From CAZMXI01 sp964570205 (GTDB lineage: Bacteria > Planctomycetota > Phycisphaerae > Tepidisphaerales > Tepidisphaeraceae): DNA of 33,440 nucleotides. The stretch lies in the NCBI GenBank assembly GCA_964570205.1, contig CAZMXI010000029.1:1-33440 (forward strand), in the 5' to 3' direction. The notes beneath the pieces are model-generated. The model was not told the DNA's origin. It was given only the letters and a program-made list of their open reading frames with translations, and made no database searches. Shown here one piece after another: positions 8,801-16,485 of the stretch (positions are counted from its first letter, which is position 1; each line of letters opens with the position of its first letter). Both the position numbers and the translations under genes were made by a program.

Positions 8801-10953
8801 TGGGTCGTCTGCTGGAAGACCACCGTCTGCGCGCCGTCGTTGGTTGTGGTCGAGACCTCGCCCGCAAGCAGGTCGCACCGCACGGTATACGTCCCGGCCG
8901 CAAGCCCCGTGAATGCGTAATGTCCGAAGTCGTCCGTCGTCGTCGCCACATCGCCGGCATCGAATACGCCGTTGCCGTTCTTGTCGAGGTAAACCTGGGC
9001 GCCGACCACCGCCTCCTCGCTGTAGTCGAACACGCCGTCGGCATTGTCGTCCACAAACCGGTAACCGTAGATCGCCGCGCCATTGACCCGGCCGATCTCC
9101 ACCCACTCGGCGTATCCGCTGTTCACCTGAACGGCCGCGAAGCCGCCGCGCGGCGAAATCACCGTCTTTCCCGCTGCCGCCAGCACGCCCACCCGATACA
9201 TCCCCGGCGCCAGGTTCTCGAAGCTGAATTCGCCCAGGCTGTTGGTCGTCACCAGGGGCTCGGGCGAAACGCCCGCATCTCGCACGCCGTTCTTGTTCAG
9301 ATCCAGGTACACCCCAACGCCGCTCACGCCCGCCTCGCCCGGGTCATCATAGCTTTCGTTGGCGTTCGAATCGGTGTACAGGATGCCCTCGATCGCGCCA
9401 TACATGTAGGCGCCGAAGTTCGCGACGAATCGCGTCTCGGCGGCCGCGATCAGCACGGCAGCGCCCGAGGGGTTCGTGCTGGCAATCCATCCGCTCGGCC
9501 GGATAAGCTTCGCCACGAGGTTCGTCCCCAGGGGCAGGTTCGAGAAGCCATACCGCCCCTCATCGTTCGTCAGGGCCTGCGGCTCGCTGGCATCGACCAC
9601 ATTGTCCCTGTCGAGATCGACGTACACCGTCCAGCCCGCCAGCGGCATCTCCCCGTCGCCCATCGCCTTGTCGCCGTTGACATCCTCGTACACCATCCCG
9701 ATCAGAACACCCCCCGCCGCCAGACCAAAATCCACTTCATCGGGGCCCGCCGCGCCGGTCTTGATCGTCACCCGGTGCCCGTCCGAAGTGTTCGTCACTG
9801 CATAGCCCGTCGAAGGCGCAACGCGGATCACATAATCCCCCGGCGTCAGCTCCGTCAGCTCGTACGCGCCTGCCTCGTCCGTCGTCACCGCCGTTTCCCC
9901 AACATCCAGCAGGCCGTTGTCGTTGGCATCGATGTAGACCTGCCGGCCGGCCAGCCCTTCCTCTCCTCCGTCCCGCCAACCGTCAGCGTCATCATCCTCA
10001 AACACCACGCCGGACACGCTCTGCCTTGCCACAACCGCGAAATCCGCGATGGCCGTCTCCCCGTCGCCCACGGTCACCTCTTGCGCCGGTCCGGCCGGTG
10101 ACACCGCCACCCAGCCCGGTTCTATCACCTGCGTGACCGCGTACGTCCCCGCCGGCACGTTCAGGAATGAATACTGCCCCGCGTCGTCCGTCGTCGCCAG
10201 CGGCTCCTGGTTCGTCTCGAAATCCAGCATCCAACTCAGAAGCTGCCCGACTTCGTCCTGATACTGGTCATATATCCATAGCTCCCAGACGCCGTTCGGG
10301 TTTATTCCATCCATCGCCGACAACGGCATCTCCGGCCTGAACGAACCCGTATACGGCGATGTCGCCGCACCGTCATTGATGCTCATCGCCGCTTCATCGT
10401 CCAGCACCGTCCCGGTGAAGTCCGCCTCATAGGCCCCACCCACGGTGTTCACCAGTTCCACCTCGCTGCCGTCCGGAGCCACCAGGACCACGATCAGGTC
10501 GGCCGACCACGTGTGCTCGATGTTCAGCGTTACATTCAGGTCGCCAATCGTCCCCGCAAATCCGCTGACGTTCAGAGTCTCGAACACCCATTCCAGGTCG
10601 ACAATGTCCAGCGGCGCGTGCGTGCTGGTCACCGGCGTCCGCCCCATATCCAGCATCCCATCACCGTTCAGATCGAGGAAGACATCCCACCCGGCAACCC
10701 CCGCCTCCCCCGATTCCTGTGTGCCACTCTGATCCAAGTCCTCATAGACGATGCCCGAAATGATGCTCGACCCCGTCGCCATCGCAGCCTGCGGCAACCC
10801 CAAGTCCGCGCTCAGAAACAGCCGGCGCTCCAGATCCTCGACGCAGCGCGAAGCCGCCACCCTAACGCAAGATTCACCGTGCACGTGCTTTACGCGTGAG
10901 CGCACAACCGAGTGCCGCCTGGAAACCAGTGCGATTCCCGAACCATTTTGCAT
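5809..10953 (-). CDS. Giant secreted SdrD-B-like repeat protein with two inserted P-domains and a C-terminal dockerin-like pair
   Basis: A 1714-residue exported protein. The N-terminus carries the planctomycete motif DLERRLFLSAD (40-50). Ten SdrD-B-like units of about 100 residues follow from about 64 to 1375, each opening with a G.V(F/Y).D.N.DG pattern and containing (V/A)YLDLN.NG..D and a TD..G.Y.F...PG.Y strand pair. The first and last units are split at the same point by a proprotein-convertase-type P-domain (about 110-247 and 1195-1322), recognisable by FRPE, NG.W.L and LDDEA. Next comes a region with GGDGDDTL and GAGNDQL, like a calcium-binding beta-roll. A dockerin-like pair sits at 1615-1674 (D.T.DG.V and D.N.DGKV, each followed by TTADFA..SK.YV), and the tail is basic. 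Expected on the cell surface, probably calcium-stabilised; adhesion or a scaffold role is inference. The ATG has GGGAG 6 nt upstream. Confidence 0.9.
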   Translation of the reverse strand: MQNGSGIALVSRRHSVVRSRVKHVHGESCVRVAASRCVEDLERRLFLSADLGLPQAAMATGSSIISGIVYEDLDQSGTQESGEAGVAGWDVFLDLNGDGMLDMGRTPVTSTHAPLDIVDLEWVFETLNVSGFAGTIGDLNVTLNIEHTWSADLIVVLVAPDGSEVELVNTVGGAYEADFTGTVLDDEAAMSINDGAATSPYTGSFRPEMPLSAMDGINPNGVWELWIYDQYQDEVGQLLSWMLDFETNQEPLATTDDAGQYSFLNVPAGTYAVTQVIEPGWVAVSPAGPAQEVTVGDGETAIADFAVVARQSVSGVVFEDDDADGWRDGGEEGLAGRQVYIDANDNGLLDVGETAVTTDEAGAYELTELTPGDYVIRVAPSTGYAVTNTSDGHRVTIKTGAAGPDEVDFGLAAGGVLIGMVYEDVNGDKAMGDGEMPLAGWTVYVDLDRDNVVDASEPQALTNDEGRYGFSNLPLGTNLVAKLIRPSGWIASTNPSGAAVLIAAAETRFVANFGAYMYGAIEGILYTDSNANESYDDPGEAGVSGVGVYLDLNKNGVRDAGVSPEPLVTTNSLGEFSFENLAPGMYRVGVLAAAGKTVISPRGGFAAVQVNSGYAEWVEIGRVNGAAIYGYRFVDDNADGVFDYSEEAVVGAQVYLDKNGNGVFDAGDVATTTDDFGHYAFTGLAAGTYTVRCDLLAGEVSTTTNDGAQTVVFQQTTQNLAVDFGTVTPATVGGFVYADVNVSYWRDAGETGLSDIQVLLDEDGDGVQDAGELVATTGTDGAYLFDVVPPGQYELALLNVTDWVATEAPYPLEVFSGDEQTDLNFGLATGGAISGLVYEDYNFNSHVDEMDYYLSGFRAYLDLNQNGNWDELSEPGSMSDEYGSFGFTGLMPGSYLVRLIAPETGWFAMSEADSSRLLTVASQQDLVEADFAWYYGGIAAGFVYADADEDGGWDVDEVGVQGWTVYADLNGNLALDQGEPAAASADADGYWELWDLPRGSYNIRSLPVAGWDAVDTTFEFNMTQSGQEAWDLELAVVPPGGLVRGRVFLDDNANGVMDVGEWAEVDRAVYLDVNNNKSQDQGEPSARTNWDGYYMIAGVQPGSYQVRAVLDSWTIQIAPAPTDGPWTLTSVDDQVFVPFALAPGAVVRGVVFEDINNDMQYGGADVPLAGQLVFIDRNNDGVYQEGRSTHDAANVPVAIVDKQVSTSALAVSGLDGTIADINVTLNITHDYDADLDIILVSPAGTEVQLVLYAGLSGKNFTNTVLDDEAATGIGLGSAPFTGSFRPEESLGILDGEDPNGTWTLRVRDNAYGDEGQIVAWSVDVTTSESEPASITNAGGEFSFGALDVGTYAVRATLPDGMSFTTPPGGAAMVEVVDGAEDIRVLFGGSAFDGVVDGGDGDDTLTLSPTGAVVNVYLNGNLKGSVGAGATITFNAGAGNDQLVANLAGGSLAGVIVNYNGQVGSDMVAITGGDEAESGVVSENVVSFGTASVNLDGVEVIQVHGVGEGDSVSGSLPANAGKALRLSNVQIGALDLNNNSLIVDCADASSADAMRKLLAGGITGGTLTSSELAKPERRLAVVTAGDLALTNPVRTQFAGQAVNDNSVLVKYTWTADYTFDGQVTTADFAELSKGYVAYQLTGGESRFNAGDSNLDGKVTTADFAFLSKAYVQSQVEKSQGGTGMAATVAQDQAETQTRVRKTHRLPVSRKARRTR

Positions 10954-11067
10954 TTTCTACTCCCGATATGTCCAACGGGTGGCCTGCATGTATGCGCTGC
11001 AGGGAGTGTCCACCCTCCTCCCGGCGCTGGCCCTCAGAAACTCAAGCGAATGCCTTCCAGATTCCTC

Positions 11068-11110
11068 ATTATGACTCACCCCCACTGCTTGGCAAGTTAA
11101 CCGGCCGGTT
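11068..11110 (-). promoter_or_regulatory. Promoter and palindrome upstream of the giant gene
   Basis: Read on the minus strand, TTGCCA (plus 11090-11095) is followed after 16 bp by CATAAT (plus 11068-11073), each one mismatch from consensus. Transcription would start near 11061 and leave a leader of about 107 nt before the ATG at 10953. A perfect 12-bp palindrome, AACCGGCCGGTT (11099-11110), lies just upstream of the -35 and is a candidate regulator site. The rest of the divergent gap up to 11288 shows no gene; a TAGTAT at 11189-11194 is a weak -10 candidate for the rightward gene. Confidence 0.5.
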
Positions 11111-11288
11111 TGCCCGTTCCGAGAATACCGAAGTTCCCTATCTTCCCATTTTGCCCCTCATAACAAGCACGAACCGCTGTTTCCGGTGTAGTATTAGGCG
11201 TCCGGCCGACACGCCCTCCGCTGTCGCCTGGAGCTGATTTGCGTAGGCATGTGCTCGTCCGCCCCTTACGTCGGCCGGGAGGTCCGTG

Positions 11289-12659
11289 ATGTCGAGATGG
11301 TTCTCTGCGGTCTTGGTGCTGTTACTGGGCGGTTTGAACCTGGCCCCCGCCGCGAATCCATCGCCTGCCCCCGCCACTCGCCCCATTCGCGCCGCTTTCC
11401 CCATGGTACCTGCCGATCCTGACGCGCTCGCCAGGTTTGACCAGCTTCTGGCCCAGCTCAACCACGATGACTGGACCGTCCGCCAGAAAGCCCAGGATGA
11501 GCTGGTCCTGCTCGGCGACGCCATTCGTGAGAGGCTCCAGGCCAGCCTTCGCTCCGCCCCCAATGAAGAGGTTCGCACCCGGCTCGAAGCCGCCCTTGCC
11601 CAGATCGCCGAACGGGCCCTGGTCGGACCTTCGATCGTCACGATCAGGATGAAGGGCGCTCACCCCAAGGAGGTCTTCGCCGAACTCGCGCGGCAAGCCG
11701 GCGCCCAGCTTCGCCCCAATCCCACCAACCTATGGGAGAGCCGCGAGTGGCCCAAGGTCGATCTGGACATCGACCAGCAACCTTTCTGGCAGGCCATGCG
11801 CGAGATATGCTCCAAGGTGGGAGTATCGCCCCAGACCTCCGGTCGCGAACGCGATATGGTCATCATGGACCGCAACGCCTCCGGGCGGCCCTTCGGCGAG
11901 GCCCCCGCCGTCGTCGCCGGCCCTTTCCTCATCGTCGCCAATTACATCAACCGCTCACACTACGTCGATCTGAACCAGCCCGCCAATGTCCGACGCACCG
12001 CCACGATTCAACTCTCCGTTTACGCCGAACCCAAGATCCGTGTTGTCCAGGCGGCCTATGCCCCCGATGTCGAGGAGTGCGTCGACGCCCGCGGCAATGA
12101 CCTGGCCATGCCGCGCAATGCCGCCGTCACCCTGCACATGCAGCCGCCGTCCGGCGGGTGGATGTGGAACATGAGTGTTTCGCTCCAGCCCAAGGCAGAC
12201 ACCGGCGACAGGATCGCACGCCTCAAGGCCGCCACCAGGTTCATGATGCAGACCAAGTCCGAGACCGTTGAGGTCGACAACGTCATGGCCGCTTCCAACG
12301 TCACCAGGACCATCGGCGGACGCAAATTCCTGCTCAAGGACATCAAGAAGATCGGCGACAACAACTATGCCACCCAACTCACCGTGTACAAGGCCGGCTG
12401 GAGCGCCCAGGAATGGACCATGGCCTATGCCTGGAACACCTTCCGCCTCGTCGACGCCGAGGGCAATGATCTGTCGCGCGTCGGCGTCAGCCAGACCAGC
12501 GCCGGCGCTGATCAGATGAACGTCACCCTTCAGTTCCAACGCCTCAACTGGGCTGGCCAGCGGGAAGCCGGCGAGCCCGCCAAACTTGTATGGGAGGTTC
12601 CCACGCAGACCCGCGAGGTCGAGATCCCCTTCGAATTCAAGGATATCCCCCTGCCCTGA
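11289..12659 (+). CDS. Exported protein with HEAT-like N-terminal segment, unknown function
   Basis: A 456-residue protein with a cleavable signal peptide (MSRWFSAVLVLLLGGLNLAPAA). After a Pro/Ala-rich linker, residues about 45-110 form a helical segment (DDWTVRQKAQDELVLLGD, then EEVRTRLEAALAQIAER) like the short HEAT-type stretch common in planctomycete exported proteins. Residues about 115-200 (VFAELARQAGAQL, VDLDIDQQPFWQAMREI) resemble the secretin/STN-like or 'FecR-adjacent' alpha/beta module seen in such proteins. The remainder is beta-rich and ends in a region of paired strands (about 310-456). I do not recognise a named family. The ATG at 11289 is preferred over an in-frame GTG at 11286 because GGGAGG (11277-11282) lies 6 nt before it. 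It converges on metW across 60 bp with only a small GGCG/CGCC stem between. Confidence 0.75.
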   Translation: MSRWFSAVLVLLLGGLNLAPAANPSPAPATRPIRAAFPMVPADPDALARFDQLLAQLNHDDWTVRQKAQDELVLLGDAIRERLQASLRSAPNEEVRTRLEAALAQIAERALVGPSIVTIRMKGAHPKEVFAELARQAGAQLRPNPTNLWESREWPKVDLDIDQQPFWQAMREICSKVGVSPQTSGRERDMVIMDRNASGRPFGEAPAVVAGPFLIVANYINRSHYVDLNQPANVRRTATIQLSVYAEPKIRVVQAAYAPDVEECVDARGNDLAMPRNAAVTLHMQPPSGGWMWNMSVSLQPKADTGDRIARLKAATRFMMQTKSETVEVDNVMAASNVTRTIGGRKFLLKDIKKIGDNNYATQLTVYKAGWSAQEWTMAYAWNTFRLVDAEGNDLSRVGVSQTSAGADQMNVTLQFQRLNWAGQREAGEPAKLVWEVPTQTREVEIPFEFKDIPLP

Positions 12660-12719
12660 GACAAGCCGCCTATGGATCGAGAGAACGCTTTCCCCCTCCG
12701 GCGAAGTCGCCGCCCGTCC

Positions 12720-13463
12720 TTACCTCGTCACCACCAGCAACACCTCTTCCGCGTACAGCGCATCCTTCTTCCGGTCCATCTCGCGCACGCGGCCCTCCGC
12801 CAGCGCATACCCCTGCGCCACTTTCACCTGCTGCCGGTCTGACCAGTCCAGAAAATCGCTCAACGTCAGCAGATGGATGTTCGGGGTGTCATACCACCGA
12901 TACGGCAGCGTCTCGGTTACCGGCATCCGCCCGCCCAGCGACAGATCCAGCCGCACCCGCCAATACGCGAAGTTCGGGAACGACACGATGCCCGTTCGCC
13001 CCACCCGCAGCATCTCCGACAGCACCTCCACCGGCCGGTGCAGCGTCTGAAGCGTTTCCTCCAGGATCACATAGTCGAAGTTGCCGTCGGCGAAACCTCG
13101 CAGCCCCGCATCCAGATTCGACTGAAACACCGGCACCCCTTTGTCCACGCACTCGAAAACCGCCTCCGCCTCCAGCTCGATGCCCTGGCCGCGAACGTGC
13201 TTGTCGCGGATCAGCTTGGAAAGCAGTTGCCCCGTCCCGCACCCCAGATCCAGCACGCTCGCGCCCTCGGGAATGATCCGTTCGATCACCGCATCCTGCC
13301 AGCGCACCGGCGCCGTCACCGCATACCCTTCCAGCGCCAACGGCTCCGGGCCGTTGCGCAGCCGCCCCAGAAACGCCGTGAGCTCATCCTCGCTCATCGT
13401 CGCCAGCGCGGGGTCCATCTTCCGCAGCAGCATCCTGATGAATTCCTTGGCCGCGGGAGTCAT
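12720..13463 (-). CDS. metW: Methionine biosynthesis protein MetW (SAM-dependent methyltransferase fold)
   Basis: MetW is the small methyltransferase-fold partner of MetX and is required for efficient homoserine acetylation in several bacteria. The SAM-binding motif I, SVLDLGCGTG, is at 69-78. Family signatures follow: DFLDWSDRQ near the end, NFAYWRVRLDLSLGGRMPVTE in the centre and RWYDTPNIH. The protein has 247 residues, about 45 more than usual; the extra part is an N-terminal helical extension (KEFIRMLLRKM, DELTAFLGRL). The ATG at 13463 overlaps the metX stop by 4 nt (ATGA), a classic sign of translational coupling. It is the last gene of the leftward metY-metX-metW operon. Confidence 0.92.
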   Translation of the reverse strand: MTPAAKEFIRMLLRKMDPALATMSEDELTAFLGRLRNGPEPLALEGYAVTAPVRWQDAVIERIIPEGASVLDLGCGTGQLLSKLIRDKHVRGQGIELEAEAVFECVDKGVPVFQSNLDAGLRGFADGNFDYVILEETLQTLHRPVEVLSEMLRVGRTGIVSFPNFAYWRVRLDLSLGGRMPVTETLPYRWYDTPNIHLLTLSDFLDWSDRQQVKVAQGYALAEGRVREMDRKKDALYAEEVLLVVTR

Positions 13464-14680
13464 TTCGCCGGCCCTCCCAGCACCGCCCGCAGCAACTGCC
13501 CCACCGGCCTGGTTTCCACCAGGAATGCATCGTGCCCATACCGCGACGGCACCTCAACATACGTGATCGACTTGCCCGCCCGGCACATCGCCAGGGCAAA
13601 CTCGCGGCAGTGCGCTGGCGTATACAGCCAGTCCGAGCTGAACGACACCACCGCCACTCGCGATTCGATGCGCCGGCACGCCTGCACCAGATCACCCCCG
13701 CCCCACCTCGCCGCCGCGTCGTAATAGTCCATCGCGCGCGTGATGTACAAATAGCTGTTGGCGTCAAAACGCTCGACGAAGCTCTTGCCTTGGTAATCCA
13801 GGTAGCTTTCCACCTCGAATTCCACGTCGAAAATCTGCTCGGGCTTCGTCCGATCCCGACGCCGCCGGCCGAACTTCTCGTGCATGCCCTCTTCGGACAA
13901 ATACGTGATGTGCGCCATCATCCGCGCCACCGCCAGACCGTGGTTCGGTGGCGTGCGGCCATAGTAATCGCCGCCGCGGAAGTTCGGGTCGGCCATGATC
14001 GCCTGCCGGCCGACGGCGTTGAAGGCCACCCCCTGCGCGCTCAACCGCGGCGACGCCGCCAGCACAATCGCCCGTTCCACCCGCTGCGGATACGCCAGCG
14101 CCCACTCCAGCGCCTGCTGCCCACCCAACGAGCCGCCCACCACGGTGTGCAGTTTCGGGATGCCCAGCGCATCCAGCAGCATGGCCTGGGAACGCACCCA
14201 ATCCCCCACCGTCACCGCGGGGAAATCCATCCCATACGCCTTGCCCGTGGCGGGATTGATCGACGATGGCCCCGTCGTCCCGTAGCAGCTCCCCAGGAAG
14301 TTGGCGCAGAGCACATAGTAGCGATTCGTGTCGATCGGCTTGCCCGGGCCGATCACCGTATCCCACCAGCCGGGGCAACGAGTGCGGAACTTGCGCCCCA
14401 TCTCCTCGGCCCGCTGGTCCCACCCGGCCACATGCGCATCGCCCGATAGGGCATGGGCAATCAGCACGACGTTGTCGCGCTTCTCCGACAGCGTCCCATA
14501 GGCCTCATACTCGACCGTCACCGGCCCCAGGGCCCCGCCCCCTTCCAGCTCAAACGGCCGATCCGCCGGCGCAAGCTCGATCCGCCGCGGCTCGGTCCAG
14601 CCGACGGAGGTCGGGCTGTCCGGCGGCTCATGCTGGCGCTTGGGCCGCGGCGCACACGAATGTGTCGGACTCACAGCCAA
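13460..14680 (-). CDS. metX: Homoserine O-acyltransferase
   Basis: MetX acylates homoserine (acetyl or succinyl donor) in the cytoplasm to open the methionine branch. This 406-residue alpha/beta-hydrolase has the nucleophile elbow GGSLGGQQ with Ser184, and the other two triad residues are likely Asp350 (SSDWLYTP) and His383 (RYGHDAF). Family blocks such as ALSGDAHVAG (77-86), CPGWWDTVIGPGKPIDTN (102-119) and NFLGSCYGTTGPSS (127-140) are intact. The acyl donor cannot be decided from these motifs, so 'acetyl' is only the family default. The start is a TTG at 14680, with AGGAG (plus 14687-14691) 6 nt upstream; the nearest ATG is out of frame. The N-terminus (about 25 residues) is longer than usual and Pro/Arg-rich. 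It lies 93 bp after metY, separated by a 13-bp-stem hairpin, and overlaps metW by 4 nt. Confidence 0.93.
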   Translation of the reverse strand: MAVSPTHSCAPRPKRQHEPPDSPTSVGWTEPRRIELAPADRPFELEGGGALGPVTVEYEAYGTLSEKRDNVVLIAHALSGDAHVAGWDQRAEEMGRKFRTRCPGWWDTVIGPGKPIDTNRYYVLCANFLGSCYGTTGPSSINPATGKAYGMDFPAVTVGDWVRSQAMLLDALGIPKLHTVVGGSLGGQQALEWALAYPQRVERAIVLAASPRLSAQGVAFNAVGRQAIMADPNFRGGDYYGRTPPNHGLAVARMMAHITYLSEEGMHEKFGRRRRDRTKPEQIFDVEFEVESYLDYQGKSFVERFDANSYLYITRAMDYYDAAARWGGGDLVQACRRIESRVAVVSFSSDWLYTPAHCREFALAMCRAGKSITYVEVPSRYGHDAFLVETRPVGQLLRAVLGGPAK

Positions 14681-14702
14681 TCATCGCTCCTGTACAAACC
14701 GT

Positions 14703-14734
14703 CAGGGTGCGCCTCTTGCGCGAGGCGCACCCTG
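14703..14734 (-). other. Perfect 13-bp hairpin between metY and metX
   Basis: CAGGGTGCGCCTC (14703-14715) pairs without mismatch with GAGGCGCACCCTG (14722-14734) around a 6-nt loop. On the transcribed strand it sits 39 nt after the metY stop and 11 nt before the metX Shine-Dalgarno sequence. It lacks a following T-run, so it may adjust metY/metX stoichiometry by mRNA processing or partial termination rather than fully stop transcription. Confidence 0.7.
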
Positions 14735-14773
14735 CTTGATCGTATGGACTTGCCCCCCCGATGCAAGGTCAAC

Positions 14774-16090
14774 CTATTTCTGCGACGCGGCCAACGCCTG
14801 CTCCAGGTCGGCTGTGATGTCCGCCACATCCTCGAGCCCCACCGACACGCGGATGAAATCGGGCGTCACGCCCGCCTTCGCCTGCTCTTCTTCCGTGAGC
14901 TGCTGGTGCGTCGTACTAGCCGGGTGGATCACCAGCGTCTTGGCATCCAGGATGTTCGCCAGGTGCGAGCACAGTTTCACCGAGTTGATGAACTTCTTGC
15001 CCGCCTCGACGCCGCCCCTGATCCCAAAGCCCAGGATTGCGCCGGGGCCCTGTGGGAAAAACTTGGTCGCCTTCGCATGATCCGGATGCGATGCCAGCCC
15101 AGGATAATTCACCCACTGCACCGCCGGGTGCCCCTCCAGGAACTGCGCCACTTTCTGGGCGTTGGCCACGTGCTGCCGCGCCCGCAGCGCCAGCGTCTCC
15201 AGCCCTTGCAGGAACAAAAAAGCATTGAACGGCGACATCGCCGCCCCGGTATCGCGCAGCATGGCGCACCGCGTCTTGAGCACGAAGGCCAGCCCCGGCG
15301 CCACCGCCTTGGCGTGCCCGCCGAACGCCTCCCAGAAATTCACACCGTGATAGCTCGGATCCGGCTCGGTGATCTCGGGGAACTTGCCCGAGCTCTTCCA
15401 GTCAAAGTCCGCCTTCTCCACGATCGCCCCGCCAATCGATGTGCCATGCCCTCCGATCATCTTGGTCAGCGAATACACGACGATGTCCGCGCCGTGCTCG
15501 AGCGGATTGTGCAGCGGCGGCGGCGTCACCGTGTTGTCCACCACCAGCGGAATGCCATGCTTGTGGGCGACCGCCGCAATCGCCGGGAAGTCATCCACGT
15601 TGCCGCGCGGATTGCCGATCGACTCGGTGAACACCAGCCGCGTCTTGCCGTCGATCGCCTTGTCAACATTCCTCGGGTCCGATGAATCCACAAATCGCGC
15701 CTCTATCCCGAACCGCTTGAGTGTCCACGTGAACAGCGTGACCGTGCCGCCATAGAGATTCGAACTGGCGACGATGTTCTGCCCGGCCGACGTGATCGTC
15801 GCCACCGCGTAGAAGATGGCCGCCATCCCCGACGCCGTGGCCAAGCCACCCTGCGCCCCGTGCAACGCAGCCAGGCGCTTCTCCAGCACGTCGGTTGTCG
15901 GGTTCATGATGCGCGTATAGACGTTCCCGAACTCCCTTAGAGCAAATAGGTTAGCCGCGTGCTCCGTATCTTTGAACACGTAACTGGTTGTCTGATAGAT
16001 GGGCACCGCCCGTGCCAAGGTCGCCGGATCCGGCGCCTGCCCCGCGTGAATCGCCCGCGTATCAATCCCCGACTGCTTCTGCTCGGCCAT
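14774..16090 (-). CDS. metY: O-acetylhomoserine (thiol)-lyase / aminocarboxypropyltransferase
   Basis: This PLP enzyme replaces the acyl group of O-acylhomoserine with sulfide to give homocysteine, in the cytoplasm. With 438 residues it has the length of the O-acetylhomoserine sulfhydrylase branch of the Cys/Met-metabolism family. Seen are IHAG.APDPATLARAVPIYQ (start region), YTRIMNPTTDVLE (58-70), SGMAAI (87-92), VVDNTVTPPPLHNP (183-196) with Asp185 for the PLP nitrogen, and YSLTKMIGGHG with the PLP lysine Lys210. The start is the ATG at 16090, with GGAGAG (plus 16098-16103) 7 nt upstream; an in-frame TTG at 16096 is less likely. It is the first gene of metY-metX-metW, so the operon encodes the direct-sulfhydrylation route to homocysteine. 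A strong promoter with a palindrome in its spacer lies 31-59 bp upstream. Confidence 0.94.
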   Translation of the reverse strand: MAEQKQSGIDTRAIHAGQAPDPATLARAVPIYQTTSYVFKDTEHAANLFALREFGNVYTRIMNPTTDVLEKRLAALHGAQGGLATASGMAAIFYAVATITSAGQNIVASSNLYGGTVTLFTWTLKRFGIEARFVDSSDPRNVDKAIDGKTRLVFTESIGNPRGNVDDFPAIAAVAHKHGIPLVVDNTVTPPPLHNPLEHGADIVVYSLTKMIGGHGTSIGGAIVEKADFDWKSSGKFPEITEPDPSYHGVNFWEAFGGHAKAVAPGLAFVLKTRCAMLRDTGAAMSPFNAFLFLQGLETLALRARQHVANAQKVAQFLEGHPAVQWVNYPGLASHPDHAKATKFFPQGPGAILGFGIRGGVEAGKKFINSVKLCSHLANILDAKTLVIHPASTTHQQLTEEEQAKAGVTPDFIRVSVGLEDVADITADLEQALAASQK

Positions 16091-16120
16091 AATCAAGCTC
16101 TCCTATCAACAAGGTGGGTC

Positions 16121-16149
16121 ATTAAAGCGGGCATGCCCGGAGAGGTCAA
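16121..16149 (-). promoter_or_regulatory. metYXW promoter with palindromic operator in its spacer
   Basis: On the minus strand, TTGACC (plus 16144-16149) and TTTAAT (plus 16121-16126) are spaced by exactly 17 bp, each one mismatch from the sigma70 consensus. A perfect 12-bp palindrome, CGGGCATGCCCG (16128-16139), lies wholly inside the spacer, the ideal place for a repressor. The predicted start near 16114 leaves a leader of only about 24 nt, too short for a SAM riboswitch, so control is more likely by a DNA-binding protein. Confidence 0.65.
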
Positions 16150-16485
16150 ATCCACCATCATGACGGACCCTACCACCCAAAGCGTTCGCTTTTCCATGGA
16201 CCGCCATGCATAGGGTATCGGGTCTGCTCTCAGAGGCCGGGGGCGTCGGTCGCGCGCAGCTCATGGCCGCAAATCCACTTAGCTCCTTCAAAGTCCATTC
16301 CGTGGAACGAGCCCGCGACGAGGCATCGCCCGGCTAAGGAAGGTAAACGAGTTGTAACAACACCGGAGGAGCCGGAGTTTTCGCTTGCGGGTTTCTGCGT
16401 CGGCCGGTAGGCTGCCGGAGGACTTTTCGCAACCGACGGTGTCAATCCGGGCTGAACGAAACCTGTCGTGGCAAAAGGATCGCGT
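16150..16485. other. Divergent intergenic region without a gene
   Basis: No credible ORF is present between the metY promoter and the gene at 16486. It holds several short palindromes: AAAGCG/CGCTTT around TT (16179-16192) and GTTGT-A-ACAAC (16351-16361). No rightward promoter of good quality and no known riboswitch pattern was found. Plus-strand base composition shifts from C-rich to G-rich about here. Confidence 0.5.

Noticed and set aside
7210..10101. 963-codon open frame on the plus strand
   Set aside because: It is the antisense shadow of the SdrD-B-like repeat gene; the His/Arg/Val-rich repeats merely mirror the coding repeats.
16091..16260. SAM riboswitch upstream of metY
   Set aside because: The predicted transcript start leaves a leader of only about 24 nt, and no SAM-I, SAM-II or SAH consensus elements were seen.
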